Origin: Paenibacillus oceani
Lineage (GTDB): Bacteria > Bacillota > Bacilli > Paenibacillales > NBRC-103111
NCBI RefSeq assembly: GCF_014705615.1
Contig: NZ_JACXJA010000054.1
Span: 1 to 64,000, forward strand
Direction of reading: 5' to 3'
Length of the DNA stretch: 64,000 nucleotides
Shown: positions 29,717 to 38,763 of the stretch, piece after piece
How positions within the stretch are numbered: the first letter of the stretch is position 1
Layout of the letters: every line of letters starts with the position of its first letter
Translations under genes and position numbers: made by a program
Notes under the pieces: model-generated
What the model was told of the DNA's origin: nothing
Database searches by the model: none
What the model saw: only the letters and a program-made list of their open reading frames with translations

Positions 29717-31342
29717 CTAGGCTTCGCCGCTTTGCTTTTTCCGGTATTCCATCGGCGTCACTCCAAACGCCTTTTTGAACACTTTGCTGAAATATTTCTC
29801 GTCCTCGTAACCGGTCATCCGGGCGATTTGCACGATCTTCAGATCCGGATGCAGCAGCAGCGTCTTCGCTTGTTCCATCCGATGGCGCAAAATGTAGTCG
29901 CTGATCGTTTCTCCGAACTCCTGCTTAAACCGGCGCGACACGTATTCGCGGCTTAAATAAAAGTGCGAGGCGATGTCCTGCACACTGATGTCCCGATCGA
30001 TCCGCTGCTGCACATAACGGGCGATCTCGTACACCAGATTGTTTTCCTGGTGCGCCGCATGACGGAGAAATTCCGACAAGCGGATCAGGCTCGCGGCAAG
30101 TTCACCGCCCCACTTCTCCAGCGACAACAGCCCTTGTTCGTTCAAAGGGACAGGTAGTTCGGCCGATTCGACCGGGAAGCGGGTGTCCGTATCGTCGGCG
30201 GGGAACAGCTCCTTGACCCAGCGTGACTTCAGGACATGGAATTCGTGACGCCACAGCTCCAGATGGTCCAAGGTGACGACGCTTCGGCTGGAGACTTCCG
30301 TAATCCACGCTTGAACCGCTTCCCTGATCTTCTCCTGACTTGCGCTGCGTATGGCGACTCTCATCAGGTCCTCGAAGTCGCTGAAATGAATCTCGGCTGG
30401 ACGATGCTTCTCCTTCGGGTCATCCGCATGAATCCACCCTGTACGATTCAACAAATTGCGATGCCGCAGCGCCGATTCCGCCTGTGCGAACGATTCCTTG
30501 AGAGCGGAAGGGAAAGGCAGGCTGCCGCCGAGTCCGAATTCGACGCGTGCGCCGAAGGCCCGGTAAATCCCGTCGTTAATCGACTCCAGCAAGCGGGGCG
30601 TGCGTTCCGGAGATCCCCAGTGAACGAGAACGACCGGATGACGGCTGCTCCAGTAACGGAAGGCGAAGCCTTGCCTCGGCTGTTCGTTCATCAGCTCGTT
30701 GCCGATGTTGGCCAGGCTGAACTGCAGCAGCTCGGTTTGCGCCGCGAACTTGTCCCGCAGCTTGCCGTGCAGCGTATCGAACGCGATCGCAGCCACTCGG
30801 CAAGGGGTGCCTTCGCGAAGCTCGGGATATTCCTGCTCGAACCAGGCTTTCTCCGCGTAATAGGAGGTAGTCTCCCCGATCAGGCTGGAAAATAGTTTGT
30901 CGGCATACACCGGCAGGAGCGAGTTCATCCGGATCGAACTGAGCTGCAAATTGAGCCGCGCTCTTTCCGCTTCGTTCCAGCTGCGAACCGCCTTCTCGGT
31001 AATTTCCAGCAGCTGCTCCGCGTCAATCGGCTTCAGCAAGTAGTCCATGCCGCCGTATTTGACCGCTCCCCGCATAAACTCGAAATCGTCGTGGCCGCTG
31101 ATCACGATCGTCCGGCAATCCGGAGCGTTGTCCTGAATCCAGCGGAGCAGCGAGATCCCGTCCATATTCGGCATCATCATGTCCGTATAGACGATCTGCG
31201 GCTTCTCGGCTTCGATGAGCGCCGCGGCGGATACGCCGTCGGACGCCTCCAGCACGGTGTCGATCCCGTAATCGTTCCAGTCGACGAGCAGCTTGATGGC
31301 GTCCCGCACATGTTTCTCGTCATCCACGATCAGCACTTTCAT
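29717..31342 (-). CDS. YesN-type response regulator with AraC output domain
   Basis: This 541-residue regulator has an N-terminal receiver domain (LIVDDEKHVRDAI at 4-16, phospho-acceptor Asp in VYTDMMMPNMDG near 54, Lys in YLLKPIDAEQL near 104), a long middle region and a C-terminal AraC double helix-turn-helix (ISVQDIASHFYLSREYVSRRFKQEF and VQIARMTGYEDEKYFSKVFKKAFG). Start ATG at 31342 follows AAGGAGGCAAACG. It overlaps the end of the sensor kinase gene by 23 bases, so the pair is translationally linked. It most likely activates the divergent sugar ABC transporter. Confidence 0.93.
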   Translation of the reverse strand: MKVLIVDDEKHVRDAIKLLVDWNDYGIDTVLEASDGVSAAALIEAEKPQIVYTDMMMPNMDGISLLRWIQDNAPDCRTIVISGHDDFEFMRGAVKYGGMDYLLKPIDAEQLLEITEKAVRSWNEAERARLNLQLSSIRMNSLLPVYADKLFSSLIGETTSYYAEKAWFEQEYPELREGTPCRVAAIAFDTLHGKLRDKFAAQTELLQFSLANIGNELMNEQPRQGFAFRYWSSRHPVVLVHWGSPERTPRLLESINDGIYRAFGARVEFGLGGSLPFPSALKESFAQAESALRHRNLLNRTGWIHADDPKEKHRPAEIHFSDFEDLMRVAIRSASQEKIREAVQAWITEVSSRSVVTLDHLELWRHEFHVLKSRWVKELFPADDTDTRFPVESAELPVPLNEQGLLSLEKWGGELAASLIRLSEFLRHAAHQENNLVYEIARYVQQRIDRDISVQDIASHFYLSREYVSRRFKQEFGETISDYILRHRMEQAKTLLLHPDLKIVQIARMTGYEDEKYFSKVFKKAFGVTPMEYRKKQSGEA

Positions 31343-33149
31343 CGTTTGCCTCCTTTCCGTCGCACGGGATCGACAGAGTCACTTTGAAGCCGTGCGGCTT
31401 CACATTTTCTATATCCATCGCCGCTTCTTCGCCGTGCAGCAGCTTGAGCCGGGACAAGACGTTCAGCAGCCCGATGCCGCCGCCGTCCTCCTGCTCCGAA
31501 TCGGCGTCGCTGCCGATTCCGGCTCTGCGCAGCAGTAGCTTTATTTCATTCAGCCGTTCCGTCTCGGCCCCTCTACCGTTGTCTTCGACTGAGACGATCA
31601 GCCGTCCATCATCCGCCGTGCGGCTTCGCACGGTAATGATCCCTACTGATACGGACGAAGGCTCGAAGCCGTGCTTGAAATAATTTTCCACGACGGGCTG
31701 GATGAGCATCTTGGGCACTTGGATATTCAGCGTCTTGTCGTCAAGCTCCAGCTTGAGCGAAACCTGTCCGTCGAACCGATGGCTCTGCAGGTCCACATAC
31801 GACCGGATATGGTCGATTTCTTTGGCAAGCGGCACGGAGGTTTCGGTCGTATTCATACTGTACCGCATCATTTTGCCGAGCGAGGAGATCAGCTTGTAGA
31901 TGTTCGGCGCATTCATCTGCAGGGCGAGCGTTCCGATCGATTGCAGCGAATTGTACAGAAAATGCGGATGGATTTGAGCTTGCAGCGCCTTGAGCTGATT
32001 GGTCCGGTTGGCCAGCTCGAGCCGGTATTCCTTGACGATCAGATTGTTGATATGCTCCATCATCGAGCCGAACCGGGCGGCCAATATCCCGAACTCGTCC
32101 TTCCGTTTCATATCGATATCGACGTTCATATTTCCCTTCTGGATGACGCTGATATAACCGAGCAGACGTTTGATCGGAGCGGTGAACATAAAGGCGGCTC
32201 CTACCGTAACGAGTACCGACAAAACCGAGAAAGCGGCGAGAACGAACGTATTGATCCGGGTCAGGTCGCGCGCCTGCTTATAGAGCAAGTCCTCGGGTAT
32301 TCGTTTGACGATCGTCCAATCCATATAGCTTGTAGTCATTTTGTCATACACCTGGATGCCCTTGAAGCCGCCCTCATTCCAAGCGAGACTGCCCGAGTCA
32401 TCCGGCTGTGCCAGCAGATGCGCGATCCAGCCGTCGCCGGGACGCTGCCCCCATGCCCCTTCGTCGGGCCCGTACAGGATGGAGCCCGCCGAATCGAGGA
32501 TGTATAGCTGCTCGCGAGTCCGGTCGTACATGCTTTCGAGCATCGTGCTCAGGCCTCTCATATTGATGTCGACCGATAAAGTGGCCAGTTCCTCCTCCGT
32601 TCCCGGGACGCTCCGGACGCTCCGGTGCATCGTCATGACGACGGCGGGCCCGACGTAAGTAGGGACGGCAAAGCCGTACTGATGGCTGGGGTGCGGCGGT
32701 TCGATGACGACTTCGGACTTGGAGAAGTCGGGACGGACCGGGCTCGGCTCGACGGGGACGCGTTGAAACAGCGAATTGATCAACAGATAAGGCTGCTTCG
32801 CCTTGTTCAGATACAAGTACACCTGATACATGTCGCTGGCCGCATTGGTCATGTGCATAAGCGCCCGGTACGTTTCCTTGTCGCTCAAATAGTCCGTCGC
32901 TCCGGACAAAATGATGCTGTTCAGCTTCTCGTCGTTGTACACCGTCAGGGTAGCCTGGTGCACGGTGTCCATATAGTGTTTGATATTTTCTTTGCCTTGC
33001 ACGAGCAGGGCCGAGGTGACGCCGATTCGCTCCTGGGTTACCGTCTGTTTCGTATAGCCGTACGTAATCAGAATCGAAGTGGAGAGCGGGACGACGACGG
33101 CCGCGAGCAGGATGGCGATTAATTTATTGCGAATACTTGTCCGAAACAA
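31320..33149 (-). CDS. YesM-type sensor histidine kinase
   Basis: This 609-residue kinase has an N-terminal membrane segment (LIAILLAAVVVPLSTSILITYGY), a large extracellular sensor of about 250 residues, a second membrane segment near 303-325 followed by a HAMP region (APIKRLLGYISVIQKGNMNVDI), the His_kinase motif ALQAQIHPHFLYNSLQSIGT and an ATPase domain (IQPVVENYFKHGF, VEDNGRG, GGGIGLLNVLSRL). The TTG start at 33149 follows GAGGTGTCGCC. With the overlapping response regulator it forms a YesM/YesN pair, usually sensing a carbohydrate outside the cell. Confidence 0.93.
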   Translation of the reverse strand: MFRTSIRNKLIAILLAAVVVPLSTSILITYGYTKQTVTQERIGVTSALLVQGKENIKHYMDTVHQATLTVYNDEKLNSIILSGATDYLSDKETYRALMHMTNAASDMYQVYLYLNKAKQPYLLINSLFQRVPVEPSPVRPDFSKSEVVIEPPHPSHQYGFAVPTYVGPAVVMTMHRSVRSVPGTEEELATLSVDINMRGLSTMLESMYDRTREQLYILDSAGSILYGPDEGAWGQRPGDGWIAHLLAQPDDSGSLAWNEGGFKGIQVYDKMTTSYMDWTIVKRIPEDLLYKQARDLTRINTFVLAAFSVLSVLVTVGAAFMFTAPIKRLLGYISVIQKGNMNVDIDMKRKDEFGILAARFGSMMEHINNLIVKEYRLELANRTNQLKALQAQIHPHFLYNSLQSIGTLALQMNAPNIYKLISSLGKMMRYSMNTTETSVPLAKEIDHIRSYVDLQSHRFDGQVSLKLELDDKTLNIQVPKMLIQPVVENYFKHGFEPSSVSVGIITVRSRTADDGRLIVSVEDNGRGAETERLNEIKLLLRRAGIGSDADSEQEDGGGIGLLNVLSRLKLLHGEEAAMDIENVKPHGFKVTLSIPCDGKEANDESADRG

Positions 33150-33298
33150 GGCGACACCTCGCTTTTTGTCTCCCGAATGAGCAACACGTCATGAAGTTCC
33201 ACCAAATGCGTCACGAACTTCCATTTTGCACGGGGCGGTTCGGGTTTAAGATACAAGTATGGGAACAATGAAGTAGAACCACAAGGAGGTCGACCAAG

Positions 33299-34183
33299 AT
33301 GAGACGGAACAAAATGCTGCGCGATATGTCGCTGCAAGCCTTCTTTGTCGGTCCGGCGACGCTGGCGTTTGCGGTCATCGTCCTGCTGCCGTTTCTGATG
33401 AGCATCTATTATTCCTTTACCGAATGGAACGGCGTCAGCTCAGACATGAAATGGGTCGGGATCGCGAATTATACAACCATCTTAACCGAAGACGACTCGT
33501 TTCTCCACTCTTTCGGCTTTACCGCCAGATTCACGGTGGCCAGCGTCGTATTGACGAACGTTTTGGGATTTTTGCTGGCGCTGCTGCTCACTCAGGCATT
33601 AAAGACGCGGAACGTGCTGCGTACGATCTTTTTCATGCCGAACGTGATCGGCGGACTGCTGCTCGGATTCATCTGGCAGTTTATTTTTGTCAAAGGGTTC
33701 GCTACGATCGGCGAGATGACCGGCATCGGATTTTTTCAACTGCCATGGCTCGGCGATGCGGCTACCGGCTTCTGGGGGCTGATTATCGTCAGCGTCTGGC
33801 AAAGCGCCGGGTACCTGATGATCATCTACATTGCCGCCCTGAGCAACGTGCCGAAGGACGTCACCGAAGCGGCGCGGATCGACGGCGCTACCCGGCTGCA
33901 GATGCTGCGTCATATTACCGTTCCGCTTATTATGCCTGCTGTAACGGTCTGTTTATTTCTCGCAATCTCGTGGGCGTTTAAAATGTTCGATCTGAACATG
34001 TCGCTGACCAAGGGCGGGCCGTTCGGATCGACGGAATCGATCGCGATGAACATTTACCAGGATGCGTTCCGCAACAACCAGCTCGGGCTCGGGTCGGCCA
34101 AATCGGTTATTTTCTTCGCTGCGGTAGCGCTTGTCACATTGCTGCAAGTCAGCTTTACGAAAAAACGGGAGGTGGAGGCGTAA
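33299..34183 (+). CDS. Sugar ABC transporter permease, MalF/UgpA type
   Basis: This 294-residue membrane protein has six hydrophobic segments and the EAA loop DVTEAARIDGATRLQMLRHITVPLIMP near 182-208 that contacts the ATPase. It belongs to the CUT1 sugar importer family. The start follows AAGGAGGTCGACCAAG. Its stop overlaps the next permease's ATG (TAATG). It is divergent from the YesM/YesN genes, whose product probably controls it. No ATPase gene is in the cluster; a shared MsmX-like ATPase is usual in this group. Confidence 0.93.
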   Translation: MRRNKMLRDMSLQAFFVGPATLAFAVIVLLPFLMSIYYSFTEWNGVSSDMKWVGIANYTTILTEDDSFLHSFGFTARFTVASVVLTNVLGFLLALLLTQALKTRNVLRTIFFMPNVIGGLLLGFIWQFIFVKGFATIGEMTGIGFFQLPWLGDAATGFWGLIIVSVWQSAGYLMIIYIAALSNVPKDVTEAARIDGATRLQMLRHITVPLIMPAVTVCLFLAISWAFKMFDLNMSLTKGGPFGSTESIAMNIYQDAFRNNQLGLGSAKSVIFFAAVALVTLLQVSFTKKREVEA

Positions 34184-35016
34184 TGCAAACGAGAGCGTAT
34201 TCGGGCCGGACGCTGCTGCTGGAGCTGATGGCGCTTGTGCTGGCGCTGCTGTTTCTGGCTCCCTTCTACTTCGTCATCGTCAACTCGTTCAAAAGCTTTG
34301 GCGACTTGCTCGTCAATTCGGCCAACCTGCCGAAGTCGCTCCACTTTGAGAATTACAGCCGGGTATGGGAGATTACGCAGTTTCCGAAGGTGTTTACGAA
34401 TTCGCTGATCATCACGGTGGCGAGCAATATCGGTCTGGTATTGATCAGCTCGATGGCTGCTTACCGGATGGTGCGCGTACCAAGCAGGCTGAACAAGCTG
34501 CTGCTGCTCGGCTTCGTATCGGCGATGGTCATTCCGTTCCAGTCGGTGATGATCCCGCTCGTACGCGTAGCGGATTGGCTGAATCTGATGGATAATCGTC
34601 TCGGTCTCGTCATTTGTTATTTCGGGTTTGGGGTATCGCTTAACCTGTTTTTGTACCACGGCTTTATCAAGTCGATTCCGCTGGAGGTTGAAGAATCGGC
34701 CGTGGTGGACGGCTGCTCGCCGTTCGGCGTGTTTTGGCGGATCGTATTCCCGCTGCTGAAGCCGATGACCGTTACGATCGTGCTGCTCAACAGCCTGTGG
34801 ATCTGGAACGACTTCCTGCTGCCGCTGCTTATTCTGTCCAGTCCGGATCTGCGCACGATTCCGCTTGCCACGTATTCGTTCTTCGGTCAGTATACGAAGC
34901 AGTGGGACTTGGCGCTCGCCGGTCTCGTCCTCAGCGTCACGCCGATCGTGATCTTTTTCCTTGCTATGCAGCGTCACATTATTGAGGGCATCACGGCCGG
35001 TTCCGTAAAAGGGTAA
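34183..35016 (+). CDS. Carbohydrate ABC transporter permease, MalG/UgpE type
   Basis: This 277-residue inner-membrane permease of the CUT1 family has about six helices and an EAA motif PLEVEESAVVDGCSPFGVFWRIVFPLLKP near 165. It pairs with the preceding MalF-type permease, whose stop overlaps its ATG. A gap of 154 bases follows before the binding protein gene, so the gene order permease-permease-binding protein is reversed compared with the second ABC cluster at 61 kb. Confidence 0.93.
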   Translation: MQTRAYSGRTLLLELMALVLALLFLAPFYFVIVNSFKSFGDLLVNSANLPKSLHFENYSRVWEITQFPKVFTNSLIITVASNIGLVLISSMAAYRMVRVPSRLNKLLLLGFVSAMVIPFQSVMIPLVRVADWLNLMDNRLGLVICYFGFGVSLNLFLYHGFIKSIPLEVEESAVVDGCSPFGVFWRIVFPLLKPMTVTIVLLNSLWIWNDFLLPLLILSSPDLRTIPLATYSFFGQYTKQWDLALAGLVLSVTPIVIFFLAMQRHIIEGITAGSVKG

Positions 35017-35170
35017 GACGCAAGCGGCGACCGGCGGCGGACAGGGGAGGGCAAATCACATTTTTCCCCCTTTTCGTTCATTCGCGTCGGTGTCGGTCTT
35101 CGGCTAACCGCTTTACAATGAAGGTAATCCACAACCAATAAACATATACAGAAAAGGGAGGAAATGAACG

Positions 35171-36469
35171 ATGAACAAACGTTTCGCTACATTCGGACTG
35201 ATTGGCACCTTGCTCCTTTCTGTGGTCGTTGCCGGCTGCGGCCAAAAAGATCAGCCTTCTGCCGGGGGTCAAACCGGGGAAGACGGCAAAAAAAATGTAA
35301 CGATTAAAATGTTCCAGTTTAAAGTGGAAATTGCCGAACAGCTCGCCAAGCTGGCTAAAGAGTATGAAAGCGCAAACCCTGGGGTGAAAATCCAGATCGA
35401 TACCGTCGGAGGCGGCGCGGACTATGGGGCGGCGCTCAAAGCGAAGTTCAGCTCCGGCGACAAACCGGATATTTTCAATAACGGCGGCTTTACCGACCTC
35501 GATCTGTGGCTGGAGCATCTGGAGGACTTGTCCGACCAGCCTTGGGTGAAGGACGTCGTCGAAGTGGCGAAAGAACCGATGACCAAAGACGGCAAGCTGT
35601 ATGGTCAACCGCTTAACCTGGAAGGTTACGGATTTCTGTACAACAAAGAGCTGTTCGCCCAGGCGGGCATTACCGAGCTGCCGAAGACGCTTACCCAGCT
35701 GGAGGAGGCGGCCAAAAAGCTGCAGGCCAAAAACATTACGCCGTTCGTGAACGGCTACGGGGAATGGTGGGTGCTCGGCAATCATTTCGTCAACCTGCCG
35801 TTCGCTTATCAGTCGAACCCGAACAGCTTTATCGACAGCTTGAACAAAGGCACCGGGAAGATGACCGGCAACGAAACGTTTAACAACTGGGTGAAGCTGT
35901 TCGATCTCCAATTGAAATACGGCAACGCTAATCCGCTGCAAACGGACTACAACACGCAGGTGACCACCTTCGCAACAGGCAAAGCCGCTATGACGCAGCA
36001 GGGCAACTGGACGCAAGTGCAGCTGACGAAGACGAACCCGAACCTGAAGGTCGGCTTCCTGCCGATGCCGATCAGCGACGACGCGACGGCTAACGACAAG
36101 CTGCCGGTCGGCGTGCCGAACAACTGGGTCATTAACAAAAACTCGGCTGTGAAGGACGAAGCGAAAAAGTTTTTGAACTGGATGGTTACGTCGGATGTCG
36201 GCAAAAAGTATATTACTCAGGAGTTCAAGTTTATCCCGGCATTCAAAACGATTACAGCCGACGAAGCAACCCTCGGACCCTTGGCGGCCGATATTATGAA
36301 GTACGTCAAAGACGAAAAAACGCTCACCTGGAACTGGTTCAAATTCCCGAGCGGCGAAGCTTCGAGCAAAAAGTTCGCGGATGCGATGCAGGCGTATGTC
36401 GCCAAGCGGATGACGAAGGAACAAATGTTCGACGAGTTCCAGAAGACGTGGGACAGCTTGAAGAAATAA
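35171..36469 (+). CDS. Sugar ABC transporter substrate-binding lipoprotein
   Basis: This 432-residue family-1 solute-binding protein has a lipoprotein signal (FGLIGTLLLSVVVAGCGQK, Cys at 24), then a two-lobe binding fold starting KNVTIKMFQFKVEIAEQLAKL. DKPDIFNNGGFTDLDLW and GYGFLYNKELFAQAGI are typical of the group. The ribosome site is GGGAGGAAATGAACG; the earlier ATG in that stretch is out of frame. It delivers an unknown sugar to the two permeases upstream. A terminator follows 24 bases after the stop. Confidence 0.93.
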   Translation: MNKRFATFGLIGTLLLSVVVAGCGQKDQPSAGGQTGEDGKKNVTIKMFQFKVEIAEQLAKLAKEYESANPGVKIQIDTVGGGADYGAALKAKFSSGDKPDIFNNGGFTDLDLWLEHLEDLSDQPWVKDVVEVAKEPMTKDGKLYGQPLNLEGYGFLYNKELFAQAGITELPKTLTQLEEAAKKLQAKNITPFVNGYGEWWVLGNHFVNLPFAYQSNPNSFIDSLNKGTGKMTGNETFNNWVKLFDLQLKYGNANPLQTDYNTQVTTFATGKAAMTQQGNWTQVQLTKTNPNLKVGFLPMPISDDATANDKLPVGVPNNWVINKNSAVKDEAKKFLNWMVTSDVGKKYITQEFKFIPAFKTITADEATLGPLAADIMKYVKDEKTLTWNWFKFPSGEASSKKFADAMQAYVAKRMTKEQMFDEFQKTWDSLKK

Positions 36470-36492
36470 GGTGTTCTAGAGATAGGGATGCG

Positions 36493-36530
36493 CCCCCGGG
36501 AGACTTGATAGGGTCTTTCGGGGGTTTTTG
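36493..36530 (+). terminator. Terminator of the sugar ABC operon
   Basis: A 12-base stem pairs 36493-36504 with 36513-36524, with two G-T pairs, followed by TTTTTG. Confidence 0.88.
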
Positions 36531-36570
36531 TGTTTGTAGATGTAATGCTTCGGCGGGCATCGGAAGTTTC

Positions 36571-36640
36571 GGGAAGTCTCAGAAAGCCTCAGAAAGCCTC
36601 AGAAAGCCTCAGAAAGCCTCGGAAAGCCTCAGAAAGCCTC
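36571..36640. repeat. Tandem decamer repeat, unit AGAAAGCCTC
   Basis: Six head-to-tail copies of AGAAAGCCTC run from 36581 to 36640, one of them (36621-36630) with a single change, preceded by a diverged copy at 36571. They lie just past a terminator and outside any convincing gene. Open frames through the repeat encode only the repeated peptide. Confidence 0.9.
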
Positions 36641-37174
36641 AGTCCCACGAAAACCCTGGCCCTTCGGTCCCCTTTAGTACCCTCGGGCCACCTTCGGCAA
36701 TCTCAGCACCCTCGGTACCCCGCCATCCTCAGCACCCTCGCCACCCTCAGCGCCCCCGGCCCCCTCGTTCCCTTTGGCTCACTTTAGCCCCCTCAGTCCG
36801 CCTTGGTCCGCTGATCTTACCTGGGCCTCCCCGGCCCACCTTGGTAACCCCCGCCCCCTCGGCTAACGAATCATGCTGCGCTTATTTGCGGGAAATGCTG
36901 GCATTATAGATCTAACGAACCTGTGTAGTCTTATGGAGCGAATCATAGCCGAAATAGAGAAGTATACAGGGAATAACGACTCTGGGGTTCCTAACAACTT
37001 CAGATCGCCGTTTTTTGATCCAATAGTAGTTACGGAGTTCGTTAAAGCAACGTCTTAGGGGGCACAGTCCGGGTGTTTCTCCGTTTTTTTAATGGGACTA
37101 ACAAGTTTTCTGGGCTTTGCTCATAAGGTATATAAGTTTAACACCCCGTTACTCCTTGAAGGAGGCAGATTCCT
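36641..37174. other. Intergenic C-rich low-complexity tract and degenerate repeats
   Basis: 36641-36870 is strongly strand-biased and C/T-rich, with many copies of CACCCTC-like words, and no credible gene. 36890-37060 has the look of scattered intergenic repeat DNA with several TAACGA and GTTCCTAAC words. The 61-residue frame from 36873 has no ribosome site and is not called. The cotJA ribosome site begins at 37159. Confidence 0.5.
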
Positions 37175-37531
37175 TTGGAACAGATGCAACCCATGCAACC
37201 CATGCAACCCATGCAACAGATGCAACAGATGCAACAGATGCAACAGATGCAACCCATGCAACCCATGCAACCCATGCAACCCATGCAACCCATGCAACCC
37301 ATGCAACCCATGCATTCCCCGGCGCAGCATTCCCAGTGGCGCGTCTATTATCCGTTCGTGGGGCCGTGCGATCCGTGCCCGCCGATTTTGAAAAAATGGT
37401 ATGTCATTCCGCCTAACGTCACGATGCCGGTACAGCCGCCCGGTCTTCCGCAGTTTACTCCGCAGGAAGCGCTCAGGGCCGGTACGTTATGGCCCGCTTA
37501 TTACAGTCCGTATAACGGCAGGAGAGGATAA
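37175..37531 (+). CDS. cotJA: Spore coat-associated protein CotJA with Met-Gln-Pro repeats
   Basis: This 118-residue protein has the CotJA core at its C-terminus (VPPGLP-like [29 protein letters not shown]), preceded by [23 protein letters not shown]. The N-terminus is an unusual run of MQP and MQQ triplets from residue 4 to 45. The TTG start at 37175 lies nine bases after AAGGAGG. CotJA is a spore-coat component made in the mother cell. It begins the cotJABC operon; cotJB starts four bases after its stop. The length of the repeat may vary between strains. Confidence 0.88.
   Translation: MEQMQPMQPMQPMQQMQQMQQMQQMQPMQPMQPMQPMQPMQPMQPMHSPAQHSQWRVYYPFVGPCDPCPPILKKWYVIPPNVTMPVQPPGLPQFTPQEALRAGTLWPAYYSPYNGRRG
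37184..37309 (+). repeat. Nine-base tandem repeat inside cotJA
   Basis: Fourteen units of ATGCAACCC or ATGCAACAG run without a break and stay in frame. Units 1-3 and 8-14 are the CCC type and units 4-7 the CAG type, suggesting expansion by block duplication. Confidence 0.93.
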
Positions 37532-37534
37532 GCG

Positions 37535-37798
37535 ATGGAAAAGAAACTGGACGATCGTTATTATGAGCTGCTTCGCACCTTGCAGGAGGCCGACTTCGTG
37601 CTTATTGAATTGACGCTGTACCTGGATACGCATCCGAACGACTTGCAGGCGATTCAGCAATTCAACCAGATGGCGGTGCATCGCAGGCAAATTGCCTGTG
37701 AATACGAGAGCGAGTACGGTCCGCTGCTTCAATACGGCCTAAGCTTCAGCCGGTATCCGTGGGATTGGATAAACACGCCTTGGCCTTGGCAGGTTTAG
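37535..37798 (+). CDS. cotJB: Spore coat protein CotJB
   Basis: This 87-residue protein matches CotJB throughout: ELLRTLQEADFVLIELTLYLDTHPND, then RRQIACEYESEYGPLL and the aromatic C-terminus YPWDWINTPWPWQV. It belongs to the inner spore-coat complex with CotJA and CotJC. The start follows AGGAGAGGATAAGCG and lies four bases after cotJA, so the genes are translated together. Confidence 0.93.
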   Translation: MEKKLDDRYYELLRTLQEADFVLIELTLYLDTHPNDLQAIQQFNQMAVHRRQIACEYESEYGPLLQYGLSFSRYPWDWINTPWPWQV

Positions 37799-37957
37799 TG
37801 GGGCGAGGGGAAGACGGATGCTGATGCCCGGTTCATGTATCATGAGCCGTAATCGTGCCGCCACGGGAGCAGGTATGACGGTGAAACATAGGGCCGAACA
37901 GGCACTTTGCCGGTATCCGAACGGTTCGGTGCCATTTGTAGAGGAGGATGGCGAGGC

Positions 37958-38527
37958 ATGTGGATTTATGAGAAAAAGCTGCAGTATCCCGTCCGGGTAA
38001 GCAAGTGTGACCCGCAAATGGCGAAATTCCTGCTGGAGCAGTATGGCGGGGCGGATGGCGAGCTGGCTGCGGCGCTCCGGTATTTGAATCAGCGGTACAG
38101 TATTCCTGATAAAGTGATCGGATTACTTACTGATATTGGAACGGAAGAGTTTGCCCATCTCGAAATGATCGCCACCATGGTCTACAAGCTGACGAAGGAC
38201 GCTACGCCGGAAATGATGAGGGCGGCCGGACTCGGCGATCATTATGTCGCCCACGACAACGCGCTGTTTTATCAGAATGCGTCGGGCGTTCCGTGGACGG
38301 CGGCCTACATACAGGCCAAGGGTGATCCGATCGCTGATCTCTACGAAGATATTGCGGCGGAAGAGAAGGCGCGGGCGACGTACCAATGGCTGATCGATAT
38401 AACGGATGATGTAGATTTGCAGGACGGCTTGAAGTTTTTGCGCGAACGGGAAATCATTCATTCGCTCCGCTTCCGCGAGGCGGTGGAGATTTTGAAGGAG
38501 GAGCGGGACGCTCAGAAGGTGTTTTAA
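37958..38527 (+). CDS. cotJC: Spore coat CotJC, manganese-catalase family
   Basis: This 189-residue protein belongs to the manganese catalase family and is the third CotJ protein. Dimetal ligand motifs are visible: an acidic segment with GTEEFAHLEMIATMV near 61-75 and AAEEKARATYQWLIDITDD near 130-148, plus EREIIHSLRFREAVE. ATG at 37958 follows GAGGAGGATGGCGAGGC and is preferred to a longer frame with no ribosome site. A 159-base gap separates it from cotJB, unusually wide for this operon, and a MITE-like element starts 33 bases after its stop. Confidence 0.93.
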   Translation: MWIYEKKLQYPVRVSKCDPQMAKFLLEQYGGADGELAAALRYLNQRYSIPDKVIGLLTDIGTEEFAHLEMIATMVYKLTKDATPEMMRAAGLGDHYVAHDNALFYQNASGVPWTAAYIQAKGDPIADLYEDIAAEEKARATYQWLIDITDDVDLQDGLKFLREREIIHSLRFREAVEILKEERDAQKVF

Positions 38528-38559
38528 GGAGGTGCGGTCGCGGCTCCCGAAAAAGGTCA

Positions 38560-38718
38560 GGGGCTGCCTCAACATGTTCACATGCATGGGGAGGTCCCCC
38601 TCCTCAAAGGAAAAGACCTCAAGTTCCACTGTAATGTGGGGGTTGAGGTCCTTTTCGTGAGGAAAATCAGTGCTAAGTGGGGCACAATACATCGCAAATT
38701 GACTGTGGAGACAGCCCC
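38560..38718. mobile_element. MITE-like element, copy A
   Basis: This 159-base non-coding element is bounded by imperfect terminal inverted repeats: GGGGCTGCCTCAACA at the left and, read inward from the right, GGGGCTGTCTCCACA (13 of 15 identical). Inside, GACCTCA (38615-38621) pairs with TGAGGTC (38644-38650), with a CCACTG/GTGG stretch between. A diverged copy with the same internal sequence lies at 49972-50136. There is no transposase; it would need one from another element. Confidence 0.75.
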
Positions 38719-38763
38719 TTTGCCGCAAAGCGATAATCCGGGAGAGCGTTTTTTATAGAAAGA

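Noticed and set aside
35078-36424. A 448-codon minus-strand frame
   Set aside because: Shadow of the sugar-binding lipoprotein gene, which has clear signal peptide, motifs and ribosome site.
36571-36640. CRISPR-like regular repeat
   Set aside because: The units are 10 bases, head to tail with no spacers, so this is a minisatellite and not a CRISPR array. No cas genes are present.
36448-36909. Open frame through the decamer repeat and C-rich tract
   Set aside because: Its codons are only the repeat and low-complexity sequence; it starts inside the preceding gene and has no ribosome site.
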